Of a stretch of DNA of 64,000 nucleotides, positions 41,203 through 49,497 are shown one piece after another. Location of the stretch: NCBI GenBank assembly GCA_951828385.1, contig OX639973.1:2967200-3031199 (forward strand), given 5' to 3'. The notes under the pieces were generated by a model. The model did not search any database and was not told the origin of the DNA. It saw only the letters and a program-made list of their open reading frames with translations. The position numbers and the translations under genes were made by a program. The stretch is from an uncultured Poribacteria bacterium (lineage in GTDB: Bacteria; Poribacteria; WGA-4E; WGA-3G). Every line of letters begins with the position of its first letter. Positions within the stretch are counted from its first letter, which is position 1.

Positions 41203-41499
41203 TCATGACTGTGCCTCAATCAATTCAATCAGGAGCTCCACATTTGCATCCTTTTCCAAAACGAGCGCGAATTTGTGGTATTCCTCGCCTTTGAAAATCG
41301 CTTGAACGAAAGGGCTAAATGCAATCAAAAATTGACTGCCCAAAAAGTTCAGAGGTTTGCAGGTCTCCAAGATGATAATTGCCGGCGCGGTCAGACCGCG
41401 CCGTACAATCCACGTTGCCGCCTTTTCAAGTAAAGCCTGCTGCTCCGATTCCGGGATATCCTCAAGGACAATTGGTATTTCGCTGTTTGGATTGAGCAT
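41203..41499 (-). CDS. small protein of unknown function
   Basis: 98 residues from the ATG at 41499 (MLNPNSEIPIVLED). It lies between the E2 gene and a Gfo/Idh oxidoreductase on the same strand. The sequence has a helix-rich first half (ESEQQALLEKAATWIV), a Cys (LETCKPLNFLGSQFL) and a hydrophobic middle that could pack against a partner or membrane. No family is recognised. The ribosome site is weak (AGGTG), and a TTG start three codons earlier is possible. Confidence 0.6.
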   Translation of the reverse strand: MLNPNSEIPIVLEDIPESEQQALLEKAATWIVRRGLTAPAIIILETCKPLNFLGSQFLIAFSPFVQAIFKGEEYHKFALVLEKDANVELLIELIEAQS

Positions 41500-41549
41500 A
41501 ACTAACACCTACTCAACAAGCAACTTTCGCGAGTGCGAACTCGTAAATC

Positions 41550-42590
41550 TTAGAGATCCAAGTCACTGAGGTAATCAGCAATCTGCTTCGGTTGTCCATC
41601 AACGCTCGTCTCCATTGCAGCGATGACAAGCACGAAACTTTTGATATTGTCCTCAATCCGTGTATCAGAAGGTTCACCCCCATCAATCCAATTCAGGAAC
41701 TCATCAAACAGATGCTGATGTGCGTGATACGGAATTGGCGGTGCTTCATAGACTTCCGCTTCACCACCGACTCGGTGGATCGTCATCTGGTTTCCGCCTG
41801 CGATTTCGACGGCACCCTCTTCAAACTCGGCGCGATAGTGTTCAGAGTTCCAACAATTAATGATCCCTGCAGAGGAACTGTTGCCTTCATAAGAGGTGTG
41901 GACCCCGTTATCCATACGCATCATATAGAGACCGCTGGAGTAGTGCTGGAAACTCGACCATTCCGGGTTCCAGCCGAATCCGATCAGCGTTTCACAATCC
42001 CCGCCGGAGAGAAACCGGAGCATATCTAAATGATGAACGGAGCCTTCAAAGAGGAGTGCGAAATCCATATCGTGCCGCCAATCCCTTCCCCATGAGAGAT
42101 AGCGTCGGTAATCACAGGCGTATCTACCCACAATGTGCTGGAGCCGTCCCAATCGACCTTCATCACGGATGCGAATTAATTCCTGTTTATTGTTCGCATA
42201 GCGATAGTTTTGGATAATAGCACAGGGTAATCCGGTATTTTGCGCGGTGCGTACCATCGCTTTTGCTGCATCTAAAGTATCAGCGATCGGTTTTTCACAA
42301 ATAACGGGCATCCCGTTTTCCATAGCGGCAATCGCTGCAGGACTGTGAAATTGCGGTGGGACAGCAATCCCACAAAAGTCTGCCTTAACCTCTGCACACG
42401 CCTCGTTAAAATCTGTGAATAGTTGTGAGGCACTGAGACCTAACGTCTCGCCTTGTGACGCGAGAACGTCTGTATTCACGTCTGCTAATCCAATGATTTC
42501 AATCCGATCGCTGAAATTACTGGTGAAGTTGTGGATCCAGCCACCGGCCATACCACTGCCACCAATCATCAAACATGTTCGTTTTGCCAT
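41550..42590 (-). CDS. Gfo/Idh/MocA family oxidoreductase
   Basis: 346 residues. The N-terminal Rossmann fold (CLMIGGSGMAGGWIHNF, then IGLADVNTD) binds NAD(P). The family motif EKP is present in PVICEKPIADTLD near residue 100, with IAVPPQFHSPAA before it. The C-terminal half is the alpha/beta substrate domain; HHLDMLRFLSGG is the usual His-x3-Asp-type helix. It probably oxidises a sugar or cyclitol; the substrate is unknown. It faces a gamma-class hexapeptide gene on the same strand. Confidence 0.88.
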   Translation of the reverse strand: MAKRTCLMIGGSGMAGGWIHNFTSNFSDRIEIIGLADVNTDVLASQGETLGLSASQLFTDFNEACAEVKADFCGIAVPPQFHSPAAIAAMENGMPVICEKPIADTLDAAKAMVRTAQNTGLPCAIIQNYRYANNKQELIRIRDEGRLGRLQHIVGRYACDYRRYLSWGRDWRHDMDFALLFEGSVHHLDMLRFLSGGDCETLIGFGWNPEWSSFQHYSSGLYMMRMDNGVHTSYEGNSSSAGIINCWNSEHYRAEFEEGAVEIAGGNQMTIHRVGGEAEVYEAPPIPYHAHQHLFDEFLNWIDGGEPSDTRIEDNIKSFVLVIAAMETSVDGQPKQIADYLSDLDL

Positions 42591-42647
42591 AATCTTCCTT
42601 TTTATCGGTTATCGTAAAATTAAAACCGTTATACTCATAAAATGTAC

Positions 42648-43169
42648 CTATTGAGATGTCAAAGTAGATTTTTGCATTAATTTGCCACGCAAGACATAAT
42701 CATCCTTACCGTGTCGGACGCGTTCAAGTTCGGCTTCGGTAGCCTCGCGTCGCACTTTTGCAGGCACCCCCATTGCGACGGTCCCCGGTGGGATCTCCTG
42801 CCCCTCGCGCACAAGCGTTCCAGCAGCGACAATAGCACCTTCACCGATGACCGAGCCTGTCAAAAGAATCGCGCCCATCCCAATCAGAGCTGCGTTGCCA
42901 ATCGTACAACTGTGGAGAATCGCACCGTGACCGATCGTAACGTCATCACCGATAAGGCATGGTATCTCTTTGTCCATGTGTATGACCGCACCGTCCTGCA
43001 CGTTGGTACGACATCCAATTCGGATCGGTTCTAAATCGCCGCGGAGTACACTGTTAAACCAGATGCTCGATTCTTGACCAATTGTCACATCGCCAATAAT
43101 CATCGCCCCGGGTGCAACGAAGACGGAGGAATGTATATCCGGTGTTATGCCCTCATATTCTATTAACAT
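42648..43169 (-). CDS. gamma carbonic anhydrase-like hexapeptide-repeat protein
   Basis: 173 residues of left-handed beta-helix repeats: SSVFVAPGAMIIGDVTIG, SSIWFNSVLRGD, RIGCRTNVQDGAVIHMD, DVTIGHGAILHSCTIG and ALIGMGAILLTGSVIG. The His residues in VIHMD, IGHGA and LHSC are the zinc ligands of the gamma-CA family. Many members lack proven activity. The start at 43169 has AAGGGG upstream and begins the family-typical MLIEYEGITPDI. It stands between the oxidoreductase and an ABC permease gene. Confidence 0.85.
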   Translation of the reverse strand: MLIEYEGITPDIHSSVFVAPGAMIIGDVTIGQESSIWFNSVLRGDLEPIRIGCRTNVQDGAVIHMDKEIPCLIGDDVTIGHGAILHSCTIGNAALIGMGAILLTGSVIGEGAIVAAGTLVREGQEIPPGTVAMGVPAKVRREATEAELERVRHGKDDYVLRGKLMQKSTLTSQ

Positions 43170-43235
43170 TTTTCCCCTTTTCTGTGCGTCGGAAGTAGGC
43201 GAGGTTAAAAACCTCGATTGCAAGTGTTACAAACG

Positions 43236-44894
43236 TTACGACTGTGCGACTAACAATCTGCGAAGGTTGCTGATGCCCCACTTATAAGACACCACGAACA
43301 CGCCTGCCAGGAAGGTTATCAATCCTACAAACAGAAGGATGCTTTCGGCATACCATGCTATTACTGGGGCGATCACAAGTCCCATATCAACAACGAGTGT
43401 CACGGCGAAGGTAACAACCCGCAAAAACGGTCTCGGTTGATGGTTCAACTCCGCCATCCATGGGAGTGTTCCAATCGTCGTATTCAATGCACACCCTGCG
43501 GGGAGTGTTATAACAGGTGTTAGCAGTACAGGCAACCAAACGTCTCTCGGCATTCGGAGTAGATAACCTGCAACCAAGGACCAGAATTCGGCATAAACCA
43601 ATGCACAGAGAAATGCTGTTAGGAACTTGCTTGTAAACACCATATCCGGTGTGACAGGCGCAGATTTCAGCATCCACCATGTTTTCGCTTCATCCCGCAA
43701 CCCGTTACAACTGATACCAAAGGTAATAAGAATGCTATAAAGTACGATCTGTACAGTGAGAATCTCAGCGGCGTTCGCATCTGCGCTGCCCCCACGTGTG
43801 AGTAATATGCCGATGTGGACTGCCAAAAAGAGCGTAAGCATTACAACCGCAATCAGCCGTCCACTATGTCTGGCAAAGACCAGAAAATCTTTTAGCATCA
43901 TCGTTCTGATTTTACCGCGCCCGAGTGCTATGGTAATACCTTTTAGGTCTGATGCTTTAGGATCACCATGACTCCGTATCGGTTTCCGTTTGGAAACCTT
44001 CAATTGACGGATATTTTCCCAGCCTCTCTGATAAATCAACTGTGCAACGAAGGTTGCGATGCCCACAGAGGTGAGACATCCGCCAAGTGCCCACAGCCCC
44101 CATTTGAATCGGTCCCCTATTGTAGACTCAGTCGTCCAGATCAACATGAACTCGCCAATCCATTCGTGCGGATACCGTTTAGGCACTGCACCGGCGGTTT
44201 CCGAGGATGCCCAATCCAGCAAAAACTGTTTCACTGGTATTAGATCAGATGTCGTAAACAGTGTCAATGATAACAGAAACCCTACGGTGACACCGATGAC
44301 CGTACCGAATACCTTGAGTGTTGCGAGGAGCCACCCGGATGAAAAGAAACGAGCGATCAACATGACGCTGATGGTAACATAACTCGCGAGCATTACGAGA
44401 AGACACAAACATGTCGGAAATAGTACCGCGTAAAAAAACCAAGGCAGTTCAAATATCAGACCGAACATCACCCACGGAGGCCCCAAAAAACAGAGTATGC
44501 TCGGGAAGCGGGTCGTCGTCAAGTGAACGAACTTATATCCGAAAATTGTCACCGGACGCATCGGCACAGCGTGTAAGAGAGCAGTATCCGGTGTCTCATA
44601 CAGACTTTTCAGTGAACTCTCCATCAACTCTTTGGCAATGACAATAAGTCCGAACGCCATGAAACCATTAATAACGCCCAACAGCAACGTAGGTTTCGCC
44701 TCAATGAGCCGCAAATGGCTGAAAACAGTGTTGCCTAACACCGCCAATGCGACGATGAAGATAAGATAACCGATGCCTTTTAAAACGCCTTTCCGCCATG
44801 TCTCTCCACCGCGTTTAAGACCATTGCCCCAGCCTTGCCAATCCGCTTTTAGTAGAATTTTGATATTTCTTAACATTTTTCTAATTATCGCCAA
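43236..44894 (-). CDS. ABC-2-type transporter permease
   Basis: 552 residues with about twelve hydrophobic segments, including GYLIFIVALAVLGNTVF near the start, FYAVLFPTCLCLLVMLASYVT, VTVGFLLSLTLF and a last pair MGLVIAPVIAWY and LFVGLITFLAGVFVV. The pattern of two six-helix halves fits ABC-2-type exporters. The ATPase gene lies about 130 bases upstream on the same strand and PspA precedes that, so the three form a likely operon for envelope maintenance or export. The substrate is unknown. Confidence 0.75.
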   Translation of the reverse strand: MAIIRKMLRNIKILLKADWQGWGNGLKRGGETWRKGVLKGIGYLIFIVALAVLGNTVFSHLRLIEAKPTLLLGVINGFMAFGLIVIAKELMESSLKSLYETPDTALLHAVPMRPVTIFGYKFVHLTTTRFPSILCFLGPPWVMFGLIFELPWFFYAVLFPTCLCLLVMLASYVTISVMLIARFFSSGWLLATLKVFGTVIGVTVGFLLSLTLFTTSDLIPVKQFLLDWASSETAGAVPKRYPHEWIGEFMLIWTTESTIGDRFKWGLWALGGCLTSVGIATFVAQLIYQRGWENIRQLKVSKRKPIRSHGDPKASDLKGITIALGRGKIRTMMLKDFLVFARHSGRLIAVVMLTLFLAVHIGILLTRGGSADANAAEILTVQIVLYSILITFGISCNGLRDEAKTWWMLKSAPVTPDMVFTSKFLTAFLCALVYAEFWSLVAGYLLRMPRDVWLPVLLTPVITLPAGCALNTTIGTLPWMAELNHQPRPFLRVVTFAVTLVVDMGLVIAPVIAWYAESILLFVGLITFLAGVFVVSYKWGISNLRRLLVAQS

Positions 44895-45027
44895 ATGCTC
44901 ATCGTTCCACTACGTTCCACGATGGTTTTGGGTTAATTCTGACGGAAATAGGAACATGTAGATTTTTAAGAGTCTCTGGCCCGGGTTGCCGACAGTCTCC
45001 ACTGCGAAGTAGGCTGACAGCCACTCT

Positions 45028-45783
45028 TCAGACATCAGCCGTTAGATCAAGGAAAATATCCTCTAATGTTTCTGTCTGTTGATTGACATCGGTGGGCTGC
45101 GTTTGGAGATCACGCTGCTTTTGCTGTAATTCCGAGAGTGTTCCGACAGCGATAAGCTGCCCTTTACTAATAATGCCGACCCGGTCACAAATCCGCTCGG
45201 CAATTTCAAGTATATGTGTTGTCATAAAGACGGTACAGCCCTGCTCACAGCGTTCGCGTAAAATTTCCCTGACGGTGCGCGCGCTTCGCGGATCCAGCCC
45301 ACTGGTAGGTTCATCAAGGAAAAGGATCTTCGGGTGATGCACGAGGAGCGAGATAAGCAGAATTTTCTTCTGCATACCGTAGGAATACCCTTTAATCTGA
45401 TCATTAGCGGCATCAACGAGTTCAAGTTGGTCAAGTAGAATCCGCATCTCATTTTCGGCTTGTCGCGGTGGCACTTCATATAAATCGGCGATCATACGCA
45501 CAAACTGCCTACCGGTTAACGCCTCGTAGAGTTGCGGTGTATCTGGCATCAGGCCGAGAATCGCCTTCGCCTGTAGACTCTGCTGCTGAATATCGTACCC
45601 GCCAAGTGTTGCGGTACCAGATGTCGGACGGAGTAACCCTGTGAGCATATTGATTGTCGTTGTTTTCCCCGCGCCATTGGGTCCGAGAAACCCAAAAATC
45701 TCACCGGCATCCACCTGCAATGTCAGCGCATCAACGGCGCATAACTTGCCGAAATATTTCGTCAACTCCAAGAGGTTAATCAT
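45028..45783 (-). CDS. ABC transporter ATP-binding protein
   Basis: 251 residues with Walker A GPNGAGKTT (residues 35-43), Q-loop region GLMPDTPQLYEALTG, signature YSYGMQKK (the LSGGQ position is altered), Walker B ILFLDEPTSGLD and the H-loop MTTHILE. The C-terminal extension (QQKQRDLQTQPTDVNQQT) is polar. It resembles ATPases of ABC-2 exporters (CcmA type). Its ATG overlaps the PspA stop by four bases (ATGA), so it is translationally coupled to PspA, and the permease follows. Confidence 0.92.
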   Translation of the reverse strand: MINLLELTKYFGKLCAVDALTLQVDAGEIFGFLGPNGAGKTTTINMLTGLLRPTSGTATLGGYDIQQQSLQAKAILGLMPDTPQLYEALTGRQFVRMIADLYEVPPRQAENEMRILLDQLELVDAANDQIKGYSYGMQKKILLISLLVHHPKILFLDEPTSGLDPRSARTVREILRERCEQGCTVFMTTHILEIAERICDRVGIISKGQLIAVGTLSELQQKQRDLQTQPTDVNQQTETLEDIFLDLTADV

Positions 45784-46460
45784 TTTCGACCACTGCCCAA
45801 GACATCATCTTTAAGTTCTGCAAGTGCTTGGTCCAGGTTGAAGTTTTCTCCGTCGGTTTCTGTGTCAGCGGTAGCAGAGCGACTCTTGTCTTCCCAAATT
45901 TCCGCTTCGGCTTCCGTCGCTTTCAATTTCTGTTCCGCCTGCTCAAAGACTTTAGACACATTAGTGTCCAATTCATTAAACAACAATTGATAAACCTTCT
46001 TATAGAATTCGGCTCGCGTTTCTGCTTGTTTCTGACGTTGGCAAAGGGTTTCAGAGCGTTTCACGGTATCCCGGAACTCATGGTAAAATTCGTGGAGCGC
46101 AGCCTTAAGGCGAGCAACAACAGTTTCTTGGACATCAATTTGACGTTTATAGTCGTCTGCGCGAAGTAGATGCTGTCGCTCACGCTGCCGTGCTTTGCTG
46201 GCGCGGCCATGGTCATCCATCTGCGAAGCGGTATCAACCTCTTTACCCCATATTTCTGCGGTATCAATAGCCTCCTGATAGGCGCGTTTGAGTCTCTGCT
46301 CCTCAGCCATCGCTGTAGCGACGAGATCCTTTGCCTCGGCGATCCGATTTTTCATATCAAGGATAGTTTTATCAAGCAGAGATTCGGTGCCATCTACTGC
46401 CTCTACAAATTCGGTGATACTCTCTCGAATCTGTTCCGAAATTTCCTTAAGTCCTTTCAC
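45780..46460 (-). CDS. PspA/IM30 family protein
   Basis: 226 residues, almost wholly coiled coil, matching the PspA/IM30 (ESCRT-III-like) pattern: SLLDKTILDMKNRIAEAKDLVATAMAEE at the start, then repeated charged helices (RASKARQRERQHLLRADDYKRQ). These proteins polymerise on the inner face of damaged membranes and limit proton leak. It begins with GTG, supported by GGGAGG nine bases upstream. Operon position before an ABC exporter suggests a shared role in membrane stress or export. A possible promoter lies at 46500-46528. Confidence 0.8.
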   Translation of the reverse strand: MKGLKEISEQIRESITEFVEAVDGTESLLDKTILDMKNRIAEAKDLVATAMAEEQRLKRAYQEAIDTAEIWGKEVDTASQMDDHGRASKARQRERQHLLRADDYKRQIDVQETVVARLKAALHEFYHEFRDTVKRSETLCQRQKQAETRAEFYKKVYQLLFNELDTNVSKVFEQAEQKLKATEAEAEIWEDKSRSATADTETDGENFNLDQALAELKDDVLGSGRK

Positions 46461-46499
46461 AGTGTATGCCTCCCTGCGCCTTTCGCATCCGTTTTTTGT

Positions 46500-46528
46500 T
46501 AAATATCAAGCGAACCATTTACCTGCAA
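46500..46528 (-). promoter_or_regulatory. possible sigma-70-type promoter of the pspA-ABC operon
   Basis: On the minus strand, TTGCAG (46523-46528) and TATTTA (46500-46505) have a 17-base spacer and lie about 40 bases before the GTG start. Confidence 0.4.
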
Positions 46529-46631
46529 CTACAGTTCGGTATCCACATTTATTAGAGACACCTGTTTTGAAAAAGATAGCCAAAAAGCAGTTTTTTAATC
46601 TTCCTACACGAAGTGAACACCTAAAATACCT

Positions 46632-47513
46632 CTATTCTATTGCGTGCGCGCTGAGTGTTTTATAATCAGCGTTAAAGAGTTCAATACCGTAAGCCTCTAA
46701 CCTATCCATGATACACCTGATTGCGGGAATATTGTTATCAATTAAAATTGAGGATCGCTTGTGTAGTGCAGCGGCCTCACCAAATGTACCACTACCCGCA
46801 AAAAAGTCTAAAAGCGTGTCATTCGGTGATGAATGTACCTTAACGATGCGATTAAGAACCCCGAGTGGCTTTTGTGTTGGATACCCGGTTTTTTCACTCC
46901 CACTGGTACTGACGATGGTATGCCACCAGACATCGGTTGGTGTTTTGCCTCGCGCTGCCTTTTCTTTCCCAACTAAACCGGGTGCCATATATGGAATCCT
47001 ATCCATCTCTTCAAAATTGAAGGTATAGTGCTTCGGAGTTTTAGCGTACCACAAGATGTTGTCGTGCTTAGGGGACCACCATGATTTGGCGCGCCCTCCG
47101 TAATCGTAAGCCCAGATAATCTCATTCATAAATGATTCTCGTCCGAAGATTTCATCAAGCATCACTTTACAGTAATGCACCTCTCGGTAATCAATATGAA
47201 GGAAAAAGCTGCCGTGTGGATGCAGTACGCGATACGCCTCCTCAAAACGGGGACGCAAAAATTGCAAGTAGGCATCCGCACTCTCAAACTTGTCGGTGTA
47301 GTGTGTGGTTTTGCCCTTGCGGGTACGGTATGTCTTGCCTTGAAAACCTACGCGGTCGCCTTGGACATCCCGTTTGACTTCAATCTCTGTCCGTTGCTGA
47401 TGTTTTCCTGTATTAAACGGCGGATCAATATAGATTAGATTGACATTTTCATCAGGAATATATTCCTGAAGAATCGCAAGGTTATCGCCATAATAGAGAC
47501 GATGGTTAAGCAT
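46632..47513 (-). CDS. site-specific DNA methyltransferase (N6-adenine or N4-cytosine type), orphan
   Basis: 293 residues with the catalytic motif IV DPPFNTGK (residues 30-36) before the SAM-binding motif I DFFAGSGTFGEAAA (about residues 235-248), the order of beta-class amino-methyltransferases. Recognition is probably in the middle part (KSWWSPKHDNILWYAKT). It methylates an exocyclic amine of A or C in DNA. No restriction endonuclease, specificity subunit or helicase gene is adjacent, so it is an orphan or part of a split system. It diverges from ruvX. Confidence 0.88.
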   Translation of the reverse strand: MLNHRLYYGDNLAILQEYIPDENVNLIYIDPPFNTGKHQQRTEIEVKRDVQGDRVGFQGKTYRTRKGKTTHYTDKFESADAYLQFLRPRFEEAYRVLHPHGSFFLHIDYREVHYCKVMLDEIFGRESFMNEIIWAYDYGGRAKSWWSPKHDNILWYAKTPKHYTFNFEEMDRIPYMAPGLVGKEKAARGKTPTDVWWHTIVSTSGSEKTGYPTQKPLGVLNRIVKVHSSPNDTLLDFFAGSGTFGEAAALHKRSSILIDNNIPAIRCIMDRLEAYGIELFNADYKTLSAHAIE

Positions 47514-47697
47514 TTAATTCCCTGTTTTGGCTATGATAGCGCGTGCGCGATGCCCTTTTTTGAAAGTACAAGGGCGGTCTATTCAGGTTTTCGACACCGC
47601 TTGCCACCTTTCTTCTATTTTTTATAGCCAAATTATAGCATATTTAAGGACAATTTATCAAGTCGGTATTGGATTTTTTGCCTTCACCAGATTTTCC

Positions 47698-47726
47698 TTG
47701 ACTACACACAACTTTTCGTGTAAAAT
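47698..47726 (+). promoter_or_regulatory. sigma-70-type promoter upstream of ruvX
   Basis: TTGACT (47698-47703) and TAAAAT (47721-47726) with exactly 17 bases between them, about 115 bases before the ruvX ATG. It probably drives the ruvX-mltG-lpx series. The rest of the 328-bp divergent region holds no gene or repeat that I recognise. Confidence 0.6.
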
Positions 47727-47841
47727 TTTAACTGCAACGTTCTTCGGAGTGGTAGTCTCTATTTTACGCTCGGGCCGCTCCTAATTCGGTGTTCAGCAAT
47801 CAATTACCTGACGATAGATAGTAAGAAATAACGGAGCTATT

Positions 47842-48273
47842 ATGGCAGTTTTACTCGGATTAGACGTTGGTGATATACGCATTGGGGTTGCCCTCAGTGA
47901 TGAACTCGGTGTTGCAGCACATCCGCTGTGTACGTTGACTCGGAAAAATCGGAAAGTCGATCTGATCGCTATTTCAGACCTCATTTCCATCCACAAGGTA
48001 GAACGTGTTATTATCGGGTTACCTATCTCACTTGATGGTTCGATTGGGCCACAAGCCGAAAAAGTTCAGAAGTTTGCGCAACGTTTGGAGGGTGTCATCA
48101 ACATCCCGATTGAATTTCAGGATGAACGCTTTACAACCGCTGAGGCTGAAGAGATATTACGAGAACTTAACAAAGACGCAAAAGAACAGAAAGAACTGAT
48201 TGACGAGGTTGCAGCAGTGATCATTCTCAGAGACTATTTGAATCAGGATCGTGAAGCCAACAGCATCCACTAA
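47842..48273 (+). CDS. ruvX: Holliday junction resolvase RuvX (YqgF family)
   Basis: 143 residues, usual length. The RNase H-like fold has its first acidic residue in LLGLDVGDIRIGVAL, then VERVIIGLPISLDGSIGPQA, and a late IPIEFQDERFTTAEAEE with the conserved DERFTT. A C-terminal VAAVIILRDYL completes the family pattern. The protein is thought to act in pre-16S rRNA processing and was named for Holliday junction resolution. GGAG precedes the ATG. It is followed by mltG, a common bacterial neighbour. Confidence 0.93.
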   Translation: MAVLLGLDVGDIRIGVALSDELGVAAHPLCTLTRKNRKVDLIAISDLISIHKVERVIIGLPISLDGSIGPQAEKVQKFAQRLEGVINIPIEFQDERFTTAEAEEILRELNKDAKEQKELIDEVAAVIILRDYLNQDREANSIH

Positions 48274-48346
48274 TAAATGCCGGATTGCCCGTCAGAACGT
48301 GAAAATATCACGACTGGAACGCTTTCAATAATTACAATTAAAACGC

Positions 48347-49372
48347 ATGCGGTCAACAGCAAAAAAGCGACTAATTAAAATAAGCATATTGACATTCTGC
48401 GGTCTCGGCGCGCTCTGTCTCATCGGTTTATCCATCGGCGTATTCTTAATGTTACCGCCGTCCTCTTCGGAAGAGGTTGTTAATTTCGAGGTGCCAATTG
48501 GTAGCAGTTCGCGAGCAATAGCAAAGCGGCTCGTTGAACAAAAGTTAATTCGGAGCGAATATGCCTTTCGTATAACCGTCCGACATAGGGGAACTGACAA
48601 ACGTTTACGGGCAGGGATTTACGCACTGCGACGGAATATGGCGTTGTGGCACATTGTCAATGAATTTGAAAAAGGACAGGTTACGCTCGTCAGTTTGACG
48701 GTTCCAGAGGGTTTAACGACATCCGCCATCGCTCAGCTTTGGGAAACAACAGGTTTCGGTACAGCTGCGGCATTTCAGGCGGCCACCGAATCGCCTTGTC
48801 TGTTGAAAGCGTACGGGCTTGAAGGTAAGACGGTAGAGGGATACCTTTTCCCGAATACCTACAAGTTCGCGAAAGGGACAACCGCTGAAAAGGCAGTTGA
48901 GATGATGCTTAATGAATTCAAGCAGCGGTGGACTGAAACGTTTGATGAAGAGGCACAAAACTTAGGGCTCACACGGCATGAAATCGTAACGCTTGCCTCC
49001 GTGATCGAAAAGGAAGCGCAATCTAAACCGGAACGTCCTCGGATCGCGAGCGTTTTCCATAATCGACTCAAACGAAAGTGGCGGCTTCAGGCAGATCCAA
49101 CAGTGCTGTACGCTTTAGGAAACCCAAAACGGCTTTTAACGAGAGCAGATTTAAGTGTTGACTCGCCCTATAATACATACAAACACAAGGGGCTACCCCC
49201 CGGTCCTATTGCCAATCCGGGTATCGATTCAATCATAGCGGCACTGCGCCCGGAAACAACAGACTATTTTTATTTCGTGGCAATAGGCGAAGGAAAACAT
49301 CACTTTTCAAAGACGCTTTCAGAACATAACAGGATGATACGAAAAATTCGACGTGCCTCTCGTGAACGGTAG
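48347..49372 (+). CDS. mltG: endolytic transglycosylase MltG (YceG family)
   Basis: 341 residues with an N-terminal membrane anchor (ILTFCGLGALCLIGLSIGVFLM, about residues 10-31), a LysM-like segment (VNFEVPIGSSSRAIAKRL) and the YceG catalytic domain: LASVIEKEAQ with the active Glu, IASVFHNRLK, LQADPTVLYALG and YNTYKHKGLPPGPIANPG. It cleaves nascent peptidoglycan strands in the periplasm and is proposed to set glycan length. The ribosome site is weak. The usual ruvX neighbour supports the call. Confidence 0.93.
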   Translation: MRSTAKKRLIKISILTFCGLGALCLIGLSIGVFLMLPPSSSEEVVNFEVPIGSSSRAIAKRLVEQKLIRSEYAFRITVRHRGTDKRLRAGIYALRRNMALWHIVNEFEKGQVTLVSLTVPEGLTTSAIAQLWETTGFGTAAAFQAATESPCLLKAYGLEGKTVEGYLFPNTYKFAKGTTAEKAVEMMLNEFKQRWTETFDEEAQNLGLTRHEIVTLASVIEKEAQSKPERPRIASVFHNRLKRKWRLQADPTVLYALGNPKRLLTRADLSVDSPYNTYKHKGLPPGPIANPGIDSIIAALRPETTDYFYFVAIGEGKHHFSKTLSEHNRMIRKIRRASRER

Positions 49373-49468
49373 GCATGCTTTACAACAAATCGAAGGGATA
49401 GTTGTCTAAGAGCTGTCAGCGATCAACAATCAGAAAGAGAAATCTGATGCGCATTAAAGAGATTTTAG

Positions 49469-49486
49469 GATAGCCGATAGCCGATA
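49469..49486. repeat. GATAGCC heptamer repeats
   Basis: GATAGCCGATAGCCGATA directly precedes lpxC-fabZ. An inverted counterpart (GCTATCGGCTATCGG within 50800-50818) follows the gene. Confidence 0.55.
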
Positions 49487-49497
49487 ACACATTAAAA

